A DNA stretch of 64,000 nt from Nocardia niwae NBRC 108934 = DSM 45340 (GTDB taxonomy: Bacteria > Actinomycetota > Actinomycetes > Mycobacteriales > Mycobacteriaceae). The notes under the pieces are model-generated. The model searched no databases, was not told the DNA's origin, and worked only from the letters and a program-made list of their open reading frames with translations. The translations under genes were made by a program, and so were the position numbers. Of the stretch, positions 42,551-51,409 are shown piece by piece. Where the stretch lies: contig NZ_BDCK01000019.1 in NCBI RefSeq assembly GCF_001613465.1, forward strand, positions 1 to 64,000, in the 5' to 3' direction. Position 1 is the stretch's first letter. Every line of letters begins with the position of its first letter.

Positions 42551-44506
42551 ATGGAACCAACAGCCAGGCAACGCGCGGCGATGGCCAGTATCTGCGACAC
42601 CTTCAACCCGGGCGACGGGTTGACGCTACCGTCGGCGAGCGCGCTCGGAGCCGTCGACACCGTCTTCGAGCTGCTGGGACGCAATCCTCGCGAGGCCGAG
42701 AAGAAACAACTCGCCACGTTGCTGAATCTGTGGGATTCCCGGCTGGCCGGATTGCTCACCGGCAGTGGTCCCCGGCGTTTCTCCCGGCTGCCGCAAGCGG
42801 AACGGGAACGGGCGTTGCTGCGGCTGGCAGACTCTCGCTTCGAGTCGGTGCGGGTGATCTTCCAGGCGCTCAAACAAGCGTCGCTGCTGTCCTACAACAT
42901 CACCCCCGGCCCATCGGGCACCAATCCGCTGTGGAAGGAGATCGGGTATCCGGCACCGTCCGGGCCGCTGCAGACGGCGCCCGCGCCCGCGCTGACACCG
43001 CTGCGCTGTAACGAGACCACCGAACTCCACTGTGACGTCGTGGTCGTCGGTTCCGGCGCCGGAGGCGGTGTCGCAGCCGCGGTCCTGGCCGAAGCGGGTC
43101 TCGACGTCGTCGTCCTGGAACGCGGAAACTACTACGACGACCGCGATTTCGGCGCCGGCGAACTCGGCGGGCTGCAGCACTTGTACGCGCCGGGGCCGCC
43201 CGGCTCCAGCGAAGGTCAGATCACACTCGTCGCGGGCACGTGCCTGGGCGGCGGGACGGTCGTGAACTGGAGCACGTCCTTGCCGACGCCGACCGACGTG
43301 CGCGCGGAGTGGGCCGGTCTGGGCGCCGTCCAGTTCGCCGAGACCGAGTTCGACGAAGCGCTCGCGGTGGTGCAGCGGCGGCTCGGCGTCACCGACCGTC
43401 GGTCGGTGTTGTCGGCCCGCGACGGCGTGCTCGAGCGTGGCGCCCACGCACTGGGCTGGGAAGTGGACACGTTGCCGCGCAACGTGACCGACGCCTGCGA
43501 TGCCGGTGTGGAGTGCGGTCGATGCGGTTACGGGTGCAGGCTGGGCGCCAAACAGTCGGTGACCAAGACCTGGCTCGCCGACGCGGCCGAGCGGGGTGCG
43601 CGGCTGGTGGTGGACGCCGATGTGCGGCGGATCACCGTGCAAGGTGGGCGGGCCCGAGGTGTTTCGGCGGTCACCTCCGACGGTGTGCAGATCGAAGTGC
43701 GCGCCCGTGCGGTAGTCGTGGCGGCCGGAGCCATCCAGACGCCGGCGTTGTTGCGGCGCTCGGGATTACGCAACGACAACATCGGCCGCCATCTGCGCCT
43801 GCACCCGGCGGCCGCGGTGTTCGGTGTGTTCGAGGAAGAGATCCGGCCGTGGGAAGGCGGATTGCAGACCCGGATCTGTCGCAAGCACAGCGACTTGGAC
43901 GGCAACGGCTACGGCGTGATCTACGAAACCGGCCCGATCCATCCCGGGCTCGCCACCGGGTTCATGAGCTGGCGCGGCGCGGCGAACCATCGAACCACCA
44001 TGCTCGATTTCGCGCACTCGAACGCGATCGGCATCATCACCCGCGACCGTGATTCCGGGACGGTGACCGTCGACCGCGGCGGCGAGCCGGTCGTGGACTA
44101 TCGGTTGTCCGACTACGACGCCGCCCACCTGCACACCGGGTTCGAGGGAGCGGCGAGCATTCTGGAAGCCGCCGGCGCGCACCGTATCTTCTCCGGGCAC
44201 CAGGCCGGCGTCTCCTACGAGCCGGGCCGGCGCGGCTCGCACGCCGAATTCGCCGCCGCCTGCCGAGCCGCCGGATACGGCCCGGGGCAGTGTTCCCTGG
44301 GCGCGCTGCACATCATGGGCTCGGCCCGGATGGGCGGCTCACCGGACACCTCGGCCACCAACCCGGACGGCGCCACCTGGGAAGCGGCGAACATCGTCGT
44401 CGCCGACGCCTCCTGTTTCCCCACCGCCTCGGGCGTCAACCCGATGGTCTCGATCGAGGCGATCGCCTACATGAACGCCAAACGACTTGCCGCGCAGCTG
44501 ATCTGA
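42551..44506 (+). CDS. GMC-type FAD-dependent oxidoreductase (long-chain alcohol oxidase-like)
   Basis: This 651-residue protein has an N-terminal helical region (1-150) as in long-chain fatty-alcohol oxidases and related dehydrogenases, then a GMC core. V-V-V-G-S-G-A-G-G-G is at about 162-173, the FAD-covering T-C-L-G-G-G-T-V-V-N-W at about 235, and the C-terminal block G-S-A-R-M-G-G ... G-V-N-P-M. Catalytic base H587 and N630 are in place. A Cys-rich C-G-R-C-G-Y-G-C segment lies mid-protein. It oxidises an alcohol or sterol-like substrate. No signal peptide. It converges on the conservon operon. Confidence 0.85.
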   Translation: MEPTARQRAAMASICDTFNPGDGLTLPSASALGAVDTVFELLGRNPREAEKKQLATLLNLWDSRLAGLLTGSGPRRFSRLPQAERERALLRLADSRFESVRVIFQALKQASLLSYNITPGPSGTNPLWKEIGYPAPSGPLQTAPAPALTPLRCNETTELHCDVVVVGSGAGGGVAAAVLAEAGLDVVVLERGNYYDDRDFGAGELGGLQHLYAPGPPGSSEGQITLVAGTCLGGGTVVNWSTSLPTPTDVRAEWAGLGAVQFAETEFDEALAVVQRRLGVTDRRSVLSARDGVLERGAHALGWEVDTLPRNVTDACDAGVECGRCGYGCRLGAKQSVTKTWLADAAERGARLVVDADVRRITVQGGRARGVSAVTSDGVQIEVRARAVVVAAGAIQTPALLRRSGLRNDNIGRHLRLHPAAAVFGVFEEEIRPWEGGLQTRICRKHSDLDGNGYGVIYETGPIHPGLATGFMSWRGAANHRTTMLDFAHSNAIGIITRDRDSGTVTVDRGGEPVVDYRLSDYDAAHLHTGFEGAASILEAAGAHRIFSGHQAGVSYEPGRRGSHAEFAAACRAAGYGPGQCSLGALHIMGSARMGGSPDTSATNPDGATWEAANIVVADASCFPTASGVNPMVSIEAIAYMNAKRLAAQLI

Positions 44507-44519
44507 GCGGTTCGAGCGG

Positions 44520-44894
44520 TCAGAGCGCGCGGATGCCGTCGAGCACCGCGCGCAGGAGGCCGAGATCCGATTCGGGACCCGCCGGGTGCTCGGCCGAGCG
44601 GACGATGAGCCTGCCGTCGTCGAGCAGGTCGCCGATGAGGACCTTCGTCATCGTCAGCGGCAGGCGCAGGCGTGCGGACACCTCGGCCACCGATTGCGGA
44701 GTGCGGCACAACTCGACGATGGCGGCGTACTCCGGTTCGGTGCGCCGCAGCGCGGCCCCGGGTGCGCCGTCCACCACCAAGGTGACCAAGTTCAGTTCCC
44801 GGCGCACGGCACGACCCCGGCCGCGGGTGATGGCGAAGAGCCGGACCAAGGGACCGGCATCCTCCTCGTACCAGGGATCGTGCTGATAACTCAT
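44520..44894 (-). CDS. cvnC: Conservon protein CvnC (DUF742)
   Basis: This 124-residue DUF742 protein has L-F-A-I-T-R-G-R-G, E-Y-A-A-I-V-E-L-C-R-T-P-Q-S-V-A-E-V-S and P-L-T-M-T-K-V-L-I-G-D-L, a winged-helix-like pattern. In conservons CvnC interacts with the sensor-kinase-like CvnA and the CvnD GTPase. The start overlaps the CvnB stop by 4 nt. The usual next gene, cvnD, is missing: the following gene is the convergent GMC oxidoreductase 13 nt away. Confidence 0.88.
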   Translation of the reverse strand: MSYQHDPWYEEDAGPLVRLFAITRGRGRAVRRELNLVTLVVDGAPGAALRRTEPEYAAIVELCRTPQSVAEVSARLRLPLTMTKVLIGDLLDDGRLIVRSAEHPAGPESDLGLLRAVLDGIRAL

Positions 44895-45301
44895 GGCTGT
44901 ATCGAAGGCTGCGGGCGTGTGTCGACCGACAGGTGTGTTCCGACTCGCTGCACCGTCTGATTCATCTCGTAGGCCACCATACCCATATCGGCGGTCTCCG
45001 ACGCCAGCAGCGCCAAGCACGCGTTGGCGCCCGCCGTGGTGACGAACAGCACCGCGCGGTCGAGCTCCACCACGGTCTGGCAGACCCCGCCCGCGTCGAA
45101 ATGGTGGCCCACACTGCGGGACAGACTGTGCAGAGCCGATGCCATGGCGCAGAACCGCTCGGCGTCGGCCTTGTCCAGCTGAGCCGAATGGCCGATCAGC
45201 AGCCCGTCCGAGGACAGCAGGACCGCGGACCGGGCTCCGACCAGTCCGGTGACCAGCTCGTCGAGCAGCCAACCGATGCCGGTTCCCTGGGAAGTAGTCA
45301 T
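44891..45301 (-). CDS. cvnB: Conservon protein CvnB (roadblock/LC7)
   Basis: This 136-residue roadblock/LC7-fold protein has W-L-L-D-E-L-V-T, A-V-L-L-S-S-D-G-L-L-I-G-H-S and a middle A-M-A-S-A-L-H-S-L-S-R. Roadblock proteins pair with small GTPases, in conservons with CvnD. It lies 35 nt after cvnA and overlaps cvnC, so the three form one operon. With no adjacent GTPase, CvnB must work with CvnA/C alone or with a CvnD encoded elsewhere. Confidence 0.9.
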   Translation of the reverse strand: MTTSQGTGIGWLLDELVTGLVGARSAVLLSSDGLLIGHSAQLDKADAERFCAMASALHSLSRSVGHHFDAGGVCQTVVELDRAVLFVTTAGANACLALLASETADMGMVAYEMNQTVQRVGTHLSVDTRPQPSIQP

Positions 45302-45336
45302 CGTCGCCTTCCGAAGGTGGGTGGGAGAGTTACGGA

Positions 45337-47751
45337 CTAGTCGAGATCGGGACGCTTCCGGCGTCCCTGGCGAGTCCCGCTTTCGATGGCACTCATCAGA
45401 TTGCGTGCCTCATCGGCGGACCGTTGCCGCACCGGAGCCGCGGGGGGCGGCGTCTCGGTCTGATCTTCGGGAGACTGACGGCGGCGGCGTGGCAATGCCG
45501 GGCGAGTATCCGAAGCGGGGCCGGGATGCGGTGCGGCGCCGGTGTCGAATCCACGGCTGTCGCTGTGCGGTTCCGGCGCCGGGGCCTGCTCGGACGAGGA
45601 GGTGAACCATGCCGATCGTCCCGGCGCGGGCGTCGGCCGAGGCGCTGGTGCGTAGTCGGGCGCCGCCGGCTTCGCGGGCTCGATATGGTCGCCTTCGTTG
45701 TGCTCACGCGATGGCGTCTCCGATTGCAGCAGAGCGCTCGGAATCAGCACCACCGCCCGGACGCCGCCGTAGACCGATTCCCCGAGACGCACCGAGACGC
45801 CATGCCGGTGGGCCAGTTTCGCGACCACGAACAATCCCAGCCTGGTGTCGCTGGACAGGGTCACCACACTGAAATCCGGCGGGTTGGACAGCAGTTCGTT
45901 CCGCGCGGCGAAGTCGGCCTCCGACATGCCGAGTCCCTGATCGATGATCTCGATCGCCACACCGCGCCCGACCACGACGCCGGACACCTCGACCCGCGCC
46001 TGCGGGGGTGAGAAGGCGGTCGCGTTGTCCATCAGCTCGGCCATCAAGTGGATCACGTCGGCCACCGCGTTGCTCGACACCTGAGCCTCCGGCAGGCGGC
46101 CGGTCTGAATCCTGGCGTAGTCGAGACTTTCCGCGACGGCGGCGCGGACCAGGTCCAGCAGCGGCACCGGCTTGCGCCAGCGCCTGCCCGGTTTCTCGCC
46201 ACCGAGGATGATGAGGTTCTCGGCGTTGCGCCGGGCCCGGGTCGCCAGGTGGTCGAGCTGGAACAGCAGCTCGAGCTGGTCGGCGTTCTCCTCCTGGCGT
46301 TCGGCCTGGTCGAGCAGGGCGAGCTGGCGGTGCACCACCACCTGGCTGCGATGTGCGATGTTGAGGAACACCGCATTGACGCCCGCGCGGGTCTTCGCCT
46401 CCGCGACCGCGGCCGACACGGCCGCGACATGGGCGCGGTTGAAGGCGTCGGCCACCTGGCCCAATTCGTCGGAACCGAAATCGAGCCGCGACACTTCGGT
46501 TTCGGAGTCGAGGCTTTCGCCGCGACCGAGTCGCTGCATGAGATCGGGCAGCCGCTGGTCGGCCAGTTCCAGGGTGTCGCGCCGCAATCGCCGCATGCGT
46601 GCGATGAAGCGATTGGCCAGCACCAGCGCCGCGACGAACGCGAGGGTCGCGACCAGCAGCACCGCCGCGCCACCGAGCATGGATTGCCGCGCGGTCCGGT
46701 CGCCGCGCTCGCGGGCGATGGCGTGCGCGTCGTGGCTCTGGTCGTCCCACAGCTTCAGCAGGGCCGAACCGACCTGGCCGGAAGCCTCCTGCCAAGCAGC
46801 GACGTTCATGGGCAACGGCGTGGCTCGCGAGGTCGAGCGGCCGCTCTGGGTCCTGCCCGTGCCGTCGCTGGACCGGCTGGACTCGTCGGAGTCGCTGCCC
46901 GCCTCCACCGGCCCCCGCAGCAGCACCGCGTCCTGCATCGCGATCACCTTCTGGTAGGCGGGTCCGTTGGTGATCTCCTGGAGCTGGGCGAGGCGAGCGC
47001 CCTTCAACACTTGGGCGGAGTAGGCGACCTGGCTGCGGAATTCGCCGGTCAAACGGCTGAATTCGGTCAGCTGCGCGGGCGAATGCTCCTCGACGGTCAG
47101 CGCCACCGCGCCCAACGTGTCCGCCATCGACAGTGCTTCCGCCGCGCGCAGGGGCTCCACGCCGTAGCTCAGTTCCATGGCGATGTCGGCTTCCGGCGCC
47201 ACCCGGGCGGCGAGCGTCGAGGCGGCGATGATCGTGCCGATGATCTGGCTGAAGGCGCCGAACACCTCGTTGGGCGCCGCCTGGCGCGAGTCCACCCCGC
47301 CGCGCAGCGTCGGCACCAGCGCGAACAGCTTGTTGTAGCCCTCGATCTCGGAGGCGGACCCGCCGGGGTTCAGCTTGCGAGCGGCGTCGCCCTTGGCGAT
47401 CACCGCCGCGAGCGCCGCGTCGGAGCGTTGACGCGCGGCGGCGAGCCCGCGGGCGACGTCGGTGTCGCCGGCCATGTACAGCAGCGACAGGCGACGCTCC
47501 TCCTCGAACGATTGGACCATGAGGATGGCGGGCACCGTCGTGCTGCTGGCCAACTCCGCCCATTCCTTCGCCGCCCGCGCGGATCGCACCAGGTAACCCG
47601 CCGCGCCCACACCGATCGTGAGCAGCGTGACGCTCGATATCAACACGATCGCCAGCAACCGCACCCGGACACTCACTCGGCCACGGACGTCACGCCGGCT
47701 CGAGCGAACTACTCCCACAGCGGATTCGCGTAGCTCAGACCACTTGCTCAC
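45337..47751 (-). CDS. cvnA: Conservon sensor-kinase-like protein CvnA
   Basis: This 804-residue protein has membrane helix 1 at 32-54, a large exterior domain of the nitrate/nitrite-sensing (NIT) type at about 60-345, helix 2 at 357-379, a HAMP-like segment, the H-box region N-I-A-H-R-S-Q (464-470) and a histidine-kinase-like ATPase: N box E572-L-M-D-N, G1 D-Q-G-L-G-M-S (604-610), G2 R-L-G-L-F-V-V (637-643). The last 120 residues are Pro-rich and disordered. An S/D/R/T-rich insert (283-311) just before helix 2 is unusual. It senses an external signal and acts through CvnB and CvnC. Confidence 0.88.
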   Translation of the reverse strand: MSKWSELRESAVGVVRSSRRDVRGRVSVRVRLLAIVLISSVTLLTIGVGAAGYLVRSARAAKEWAELASSTTVPAILMVQSFEEERRLSLLYMAGDTDVARGLAAARQRSDAALAAVIAKGDAARKLNPGGSASEIEGYNKLFALVPTLRGGVDSRQAAPNEVFGAFSQIIGTIIAASTLAARVAPEADIAMELSYGVEPLRAAEALSMADTLGAVALTVEEHSPAQLTEFSRLTGEFRSQVAYSAQVLKGARLAQLQEITNGPAYQKVIAMQDAVLLRGPVEAGSDSDESSRSSDGTGRTQSGRSTSRATPLPMNVAAWQEASGQVGSALLKLWDDQSHDAHAIARERGDRTARQSMLGGAAVLLVATLAFVAALVLANRFIARMRRLRRDTLELADQRLPDLMQRLGRGESLDSETEVSRLDFGSDELGQVADAFNRAHVAAVSAAVAEAKTRAGVNAVFLNIAHRSQVVVHRQLALLDQAERQEENADQLELLFQLDHLATRARRNAENLIILGGEKPGRRWRKPVPLLDLVRAAVAESLDYARIQTGRLPEAQVSSNAVADVIHLMAELMDNATAFSPPQARVEVSGVVVGRGVAIEIIDQGLGMSEADFAARNELLSNPPDFSVVTLSSDTRLGLFVVAKLAHRHGVSVRLGESVYGGVRAVVLIPSALLQSETPSREHNEGDHIEPAKPAAPDYAPAPRPTPAPGRSAWFTSSSEQAPAPEPHSDSRGFDTGAAPHPGPASDTRPALPRRRRQSPEDQTETPPPAAPVRQRSADEARNLMSAIESGTRQGRRKRPDLD

Positions 47752-48406
47752 GGCTAGAAAATGCCTACCTCTGACACGGCCCCGCCCGACCCGGGCGGCA
47801 CCTCACCTGTACCCGTCCGAAGAATAACGAAAGTGTAGCGGTTCGATCGCGAATCACACGGATTGGCGACTCGCAACAAGTGAACCGCAATTATTACTGA
47901 GTTTCGCAGCACATCCTGACGTACGGCCAGAACGTCGCATGACCAATAATTCCAGGAGTATCGGCAAGCCCCAGCGCTGGTATAGGCGAGGCGCACAACC
48001 CACGAGGTCCTGAATCAGAGCGATCCACTATTGCTAACTTACCGCCTGTTCTGGTCGAATTCCGACAACGAGCTCGATGCCGCCAGTCGTCGGCCTGTCT
48101 GCGTGATGAGCCGACCCCGAGAAGCGCGGGCCGCCTGGATGCCGACGCGGGAGGTAGGACTTACCTGTGCGAGCGGGATCCGGGTGATGGTATAGCGCCG
48201 GTTTCGAAATCGAGTTCCCGCTGTTGGCGACATTCCACCCCGGCGGCTTCCGGGGCCCGGTGCCGGCGCCTCACCCGCGAGGGGCTTGCCGCGCTCCGCT
48301 TCCCCGCTCTTCGTGCCGAGACCCCCGGATCTATGGCCGCGGTCGCGGAGCCCGGTCACAATCGAGATCGAATCACGGGGCGCACCGAGAGGGAGGTTCG
48401 GCGGGG
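47752..48406. other. Divergent intergenic region, 655 bp
   Basis: No gene seen. The half next to cvnA (47770-48040) is A/T-rich for this genome and probably carries the conservon promoter; the half next to the P-loop/Sel1 pair is GC-rich. Confidence 0.45.
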
Positions 48407-48874
48407 ATGGATCCGGTGACGATGGTGGCGGCCGCATTGGCGGCGGGAGCCTCCGCGGAAAGCGCCGAGACCGCGAAAGGGTCTGTGCGCGAAGCCTATC
48501 GGGTGCTGCGAGGTTTGCTCGTGTCCGGCTACGCGGCGGTGGACGTGACCGCGGTGGAAGCGGAGCCGCGGTCGCGGGCGGCCCGTGCGGCGCTCGCGTC
48601 GGAACTCGCGGGCGCCGCGGCAGGCGACGACGCGGAACTCCTGGCTGCCGCCCGGCGACTGCTGTCGGAGATGGAGCATGCGGCGCCAGGGGCAGCCGAG
48701 TCGGTGGGGGTGCGGTTGCGCCGGGTTCGCGCCGGCGGGATCGAGATCAGTGACGTGATCGCCGCGGGCAGCGCGGTGATCGCCGAGGACGTCGACGCGG
48801 ACGGAACCATCACGATCACGGCGGTCCGCGCCGGTGTGCAGGAGCCGCCCCACCCTCGGGCGGCGCGGCAGTAG
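48407..48874 (+). CDS. Small helical protein paired with the P-loop/Sel1 protein
   Basis: This 155-residue protein starts with M-D-P-V-T-M-V-A-A-A-L-A-A-G, followed by helices and a C-terminal beta-like part (G-I-E-I-S-D-V, T-I-T-I-T-A-V-R-A-G). It has no enzyme motif. It ends 38 nt before the P-loop/Sel1 gene, which itself opens with a similar short beta segment (D-I-T-I-Q-Y-F-A-G-S), so the two may be parts of one system. Small adaptor-like proteins next to STAND-type ATPases are known from conflict systems; that parallel is inference. Not recognised. Confidence 0.6.
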   Translation: MDPVTMVAAALAAGASAESAETAKGSVREAYRVLRGLLVSGYAAVDVTAVEAEPRSRAARAALASELAGAAAGDDAELLAAARRLLSEMEHAAPGAAESVGVRLRRVRAGGIEISDVIAAGSAVIAEDVDADGTITITAVRAGVQEPPHPRAARQ

Positions 48875-48912
48875 TCAGCCCCGCTGCCGCGCACGGATTC
48901 CCTGCCATTGCC

Positions 48913-51369
48913 GTGTCGAATCCGGTAGCCGGCCGGGACATCACCATCCAGTACTTCGCCGGGAGCGTGGACGCTCCGCCGGTGCGGCTGTCGCAATTGG
49001 TGGAACGGCTCGGCGCCGAGGGTGAGCTGCCCATGGTCGCTGACCTGAACCCGTACGCGGCGGGCGCAACGGCCACGCGATTCGGCGCGGCGGGCGAAGA
49101 CCCGTACGTGCCGCGCACACACGGCGACGTGGACATTCGACTGGACGCCGCACTCCGGGAAGACGCACTGGTTCTGGTGGTGGGTCCGTCCAAAACCGGT
49201 AAGACCCGCAGTCTGTTCGAGGCCGCGCGCCGGGTCCTGGGCGAGGCCAGGCTGCTGATCCCCGCTCCGGCGGCGCTCGCGGACATCCCCGGATGCGCGC
49301 AGTTCACCGACGGAGCGGAGACGGTGGTGGTGTGGCTGGAGAACCTCGATCGGTTCCTCACCGCCGACCGCCCGCTCACCCCGGCGTTGCTCGCCCGGCT
49401 CACCGCGCGTCCGGCCAGGACCGTGGTCGCGGCCACCCTGCGCTCGGAAGCGCGCAACCGGCTCCGGCAGGGCACCGGCGAATTCAGCCGGGAAATCGGC
49501 GCCGTCCTCCAGCAGGCCACCACGATACAGCTCGCACCGACCAGCGATGATCCACACGAGCACGCCGCAGCGGCGGCGGCCTATCCGTCGCTGCGCCTGG
49601 GGCGCTACGGTCTCGCCGAAATCCTCGCGGGCGCACCGGAGCTCCTGGCGCGATACGACGACGCCCGGTACGGCGATCCCGCGCTGCACACCGTCCTGCA
49701 AGTGGCCGTCGACTGGGTCCGCGTCGGCCGTCCCGACCCGATCCCCGAAACAGTCCTGGCCGAACTGGCATCGGCGGCATTGGCCGATCAGCGTCCCGAA
49801 CTGGACCTCGACGCCGCCGCCGTGCACGCGGCGATCGCGGCCGCGCGCGCCCCGCTCGCAGGGGAAGGGCACGTCGCGGCGCTGCACACCAGCCGTCTGC
49901 CCGACCGGTCGCGCGCGTACCGGCCCTTCGACTATCTCGTGGCGGCCGACGACGGGCAGCACTTCCGCAACGCGCGACCGCTGCCGGATGTGTTCTGGCG
50001 CAACGCCGATCGTGACGCCGATCCAGCGGTGCTGGCCAGCGTCGGCTTCACCGCCTACGTGCGTGACCGGCGACTCGACAGCGAGCACCTCTTGTACCGG
50101 GCCGCCTGTGCCGGACATCTCGAAGCCGCCTACAACCTCGGAGTCCTGCTGCACGAACGCGGCGCGCACGCCGACGCCGAGCACTGGTGGCGTCGCGCGG
50201 GCGTGGCCGGTCACGCACCGTCCACCTATCGTGTCGGGGTTCTGCTGGACAAACGTGGGGCGACCGATGAAGCCGAGACGTGGTACCGCAGTGCTGCGGT
50301 CTCCTATCCACAAGCGATGACCGTCCTCGCCGCCGTGTTGTTCCGACGGGGCCGGACGGCCGAAGGCGAAGTCTGGTTCCGCCGTGCGGCTGTCGCCGGG
50401 CACCCGGACGCGATGTCGGTGCTCGGGGCGTTGCTCGACGACCGAGGAGAGACCGTCGAAGCCGAGGAGTGGTGGCGCCGTGCCGCGGCTCGGCAGCAAA
50501 CGGAGGCGATGCACCACCTTGCGATGCTCGAAGACCGGAGCGGCCGGGCGGCCGAAGCCGAGGCCTGGTATCGCCGCGCCGCGGCGACCGGGCATACCGG
50601 TGCGGCCTACGACCTCGGCGTTCTGCTGCACCGGCGCGGCGAAACGAGGGAAGCCGAAACCGAGTGGCGCCGGGCCGCTGCCCATGACCATCTGCTCGCG
50701 ATCCACAATCTCGCGGCCTCGCTGCACGTCCGCGGGGAGATCACGGAAGCCGAATCCTGGTACCGGCGCGCCGTCGCGGCCGGGCACGCGAACGCGATGC
50801 ACAACCTCGCGGTGCTCCTGATGAGCCGCGACCAGATCGCGGAGGCCGAATCCTGGTTTCGCCGCGCCGCCGCAACCGGGCATCCGGACGCCATGCTCGC
50901 ACTCGCCGCAGTGCTCGAAAACCGCGGCGAATCACGGGAAGCGGAAGTCTGGTACCACCGATCCGCGACAGCAGGCGACCCCGAGGCCATGTTCGCGCTC
51001 GCGGTCGCGCTCCAGCGACGGAACAGGACGGCCGAAGCCGAGAAGTGGTACCGGCGTGCCGCGGCCGCCGAGCATCCCAAGGCGGCGCATCGGCTCGGAT
51101 ACCTGCTGCACGATCGGGGCGAGGTGGACGGCGCCGAGCAGGTGTGGCGCGCAGCCGCCGCGCACGATCCCGATTGCATGTTCGTGCTCGGCATCGTCGT
51201 GGAGCGGCGCGGGGAGACCGCGGAAGCCGAAGGCTGGTACCGGCGGGCCGCGGCCGCAGGCCACCTCGAGGCCATGCGGCTGCTCGCCGGCTCCCTACGC
51301 CTGCGCGGCGAAGCCGCGGAAGCGGACGCCTGGGAGCGCCGGGCAGCCCAGGGCGCGGCGCAGGATTGA
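48913..51369 (+). CDS. P-loop NTPase fused to about 13 Sel1/TPR-like repeats
   Basis: This 818-residue protein has an NTPase with Walker A G-P-S-K-T-G-K-T (91-98) and a Walker B-like V-V-V-W-L-E-N-L-D-R-F (138-148) in its first 350 residues. From about residue 385 there are some 13 tandem 36-residue repeats, each with A-E-x-W-[YWF]-R-R-A-A, G-H and L-L-x-x-R-G-E, a Sel1-type solenoid. This is the layout of signalling or conflict ATPases in which the solenoid binds a partner and the NTPase switches state. It follows the small protein by 38 nt, with a GTG start at 48913. No nuclease, protease or other effector domain is fused. Confidence 0.8.
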   Translation: MSNPVAGRDITIQYFAGSVDAPPVRLSQLVERLGAEGELPMVADLNPYAAGATATRFGAAGEDPYVPRTHGDVDIRLDAALREDALVLVVGPSKTGKTRSLFEAARRVLGEARLLIPAPAALADIPGCAQFTDGAETVVVWLENLDRFLTADRPLTPALLARLTARPARTVVAATLRSEARNRLRQGTGEFSREIGAVLQQATTIQLAPTSDDPHEHAAAAAAYPSLRLGRYGLAEILAGAPELLARYDDARYGDPALHTVLQVAVDWVRVGRPDPIPETVLAELASAALADQRPELDLDAAAVHAAIAAARAPLAGEGHVAALHTSRLPDRSRAYRPFDYLVAADDGQHFRNARPLPDVFWRNADRDADPAVLASVGFTAYVRDRRLDSEHLLYRAACAGHLEAAYNLGVLLHERGAHADAEHWWRRAGVAGHAPSTYRVGVLLDKRGATDEAETWYRSAAVSYPQAMTVLAAVLFRRGRTAEGEVWFRRAAVAGHPDAMSVLGALLDDRGETVEAEEWWRRAAARQQTEAMHHLAMLEDRSGRAAEAEAWYRRAAATGHTGAAYDLGVLLHRRGETREAETEWRRAAAHDHLLAIHNLAASLHVRGEITEAESWYRRAVAAGHANAMHNLAVLLMSRDQIAEAESWFRRAAATGHPDAMLALAAVLENRGESREAEVWYHRSATAGDPEAMFALAVALQRRNRTAEAEKWYRRAAAAEHPKAAHRLGYLLHDRGEVDGAEQVWRAAAAHDPDCMFVLGIVVERRGETAEAEGWYRRAAAAGHLEAMRLLAGSLRLRGEAAEADAWERRAAQGAAQD

Positions 51370-51409
51370 CCGGGCCGAGGGCCGACGACTCCGGCGCGGC
51401 GGAGCGGGA

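Noticed and set aside
48529..50883. 784-codon minus-strand frame opposite the Sel1-repeat protein
   Set aside because: Its repeats merely mirror the Sel1 repeats in antisense.
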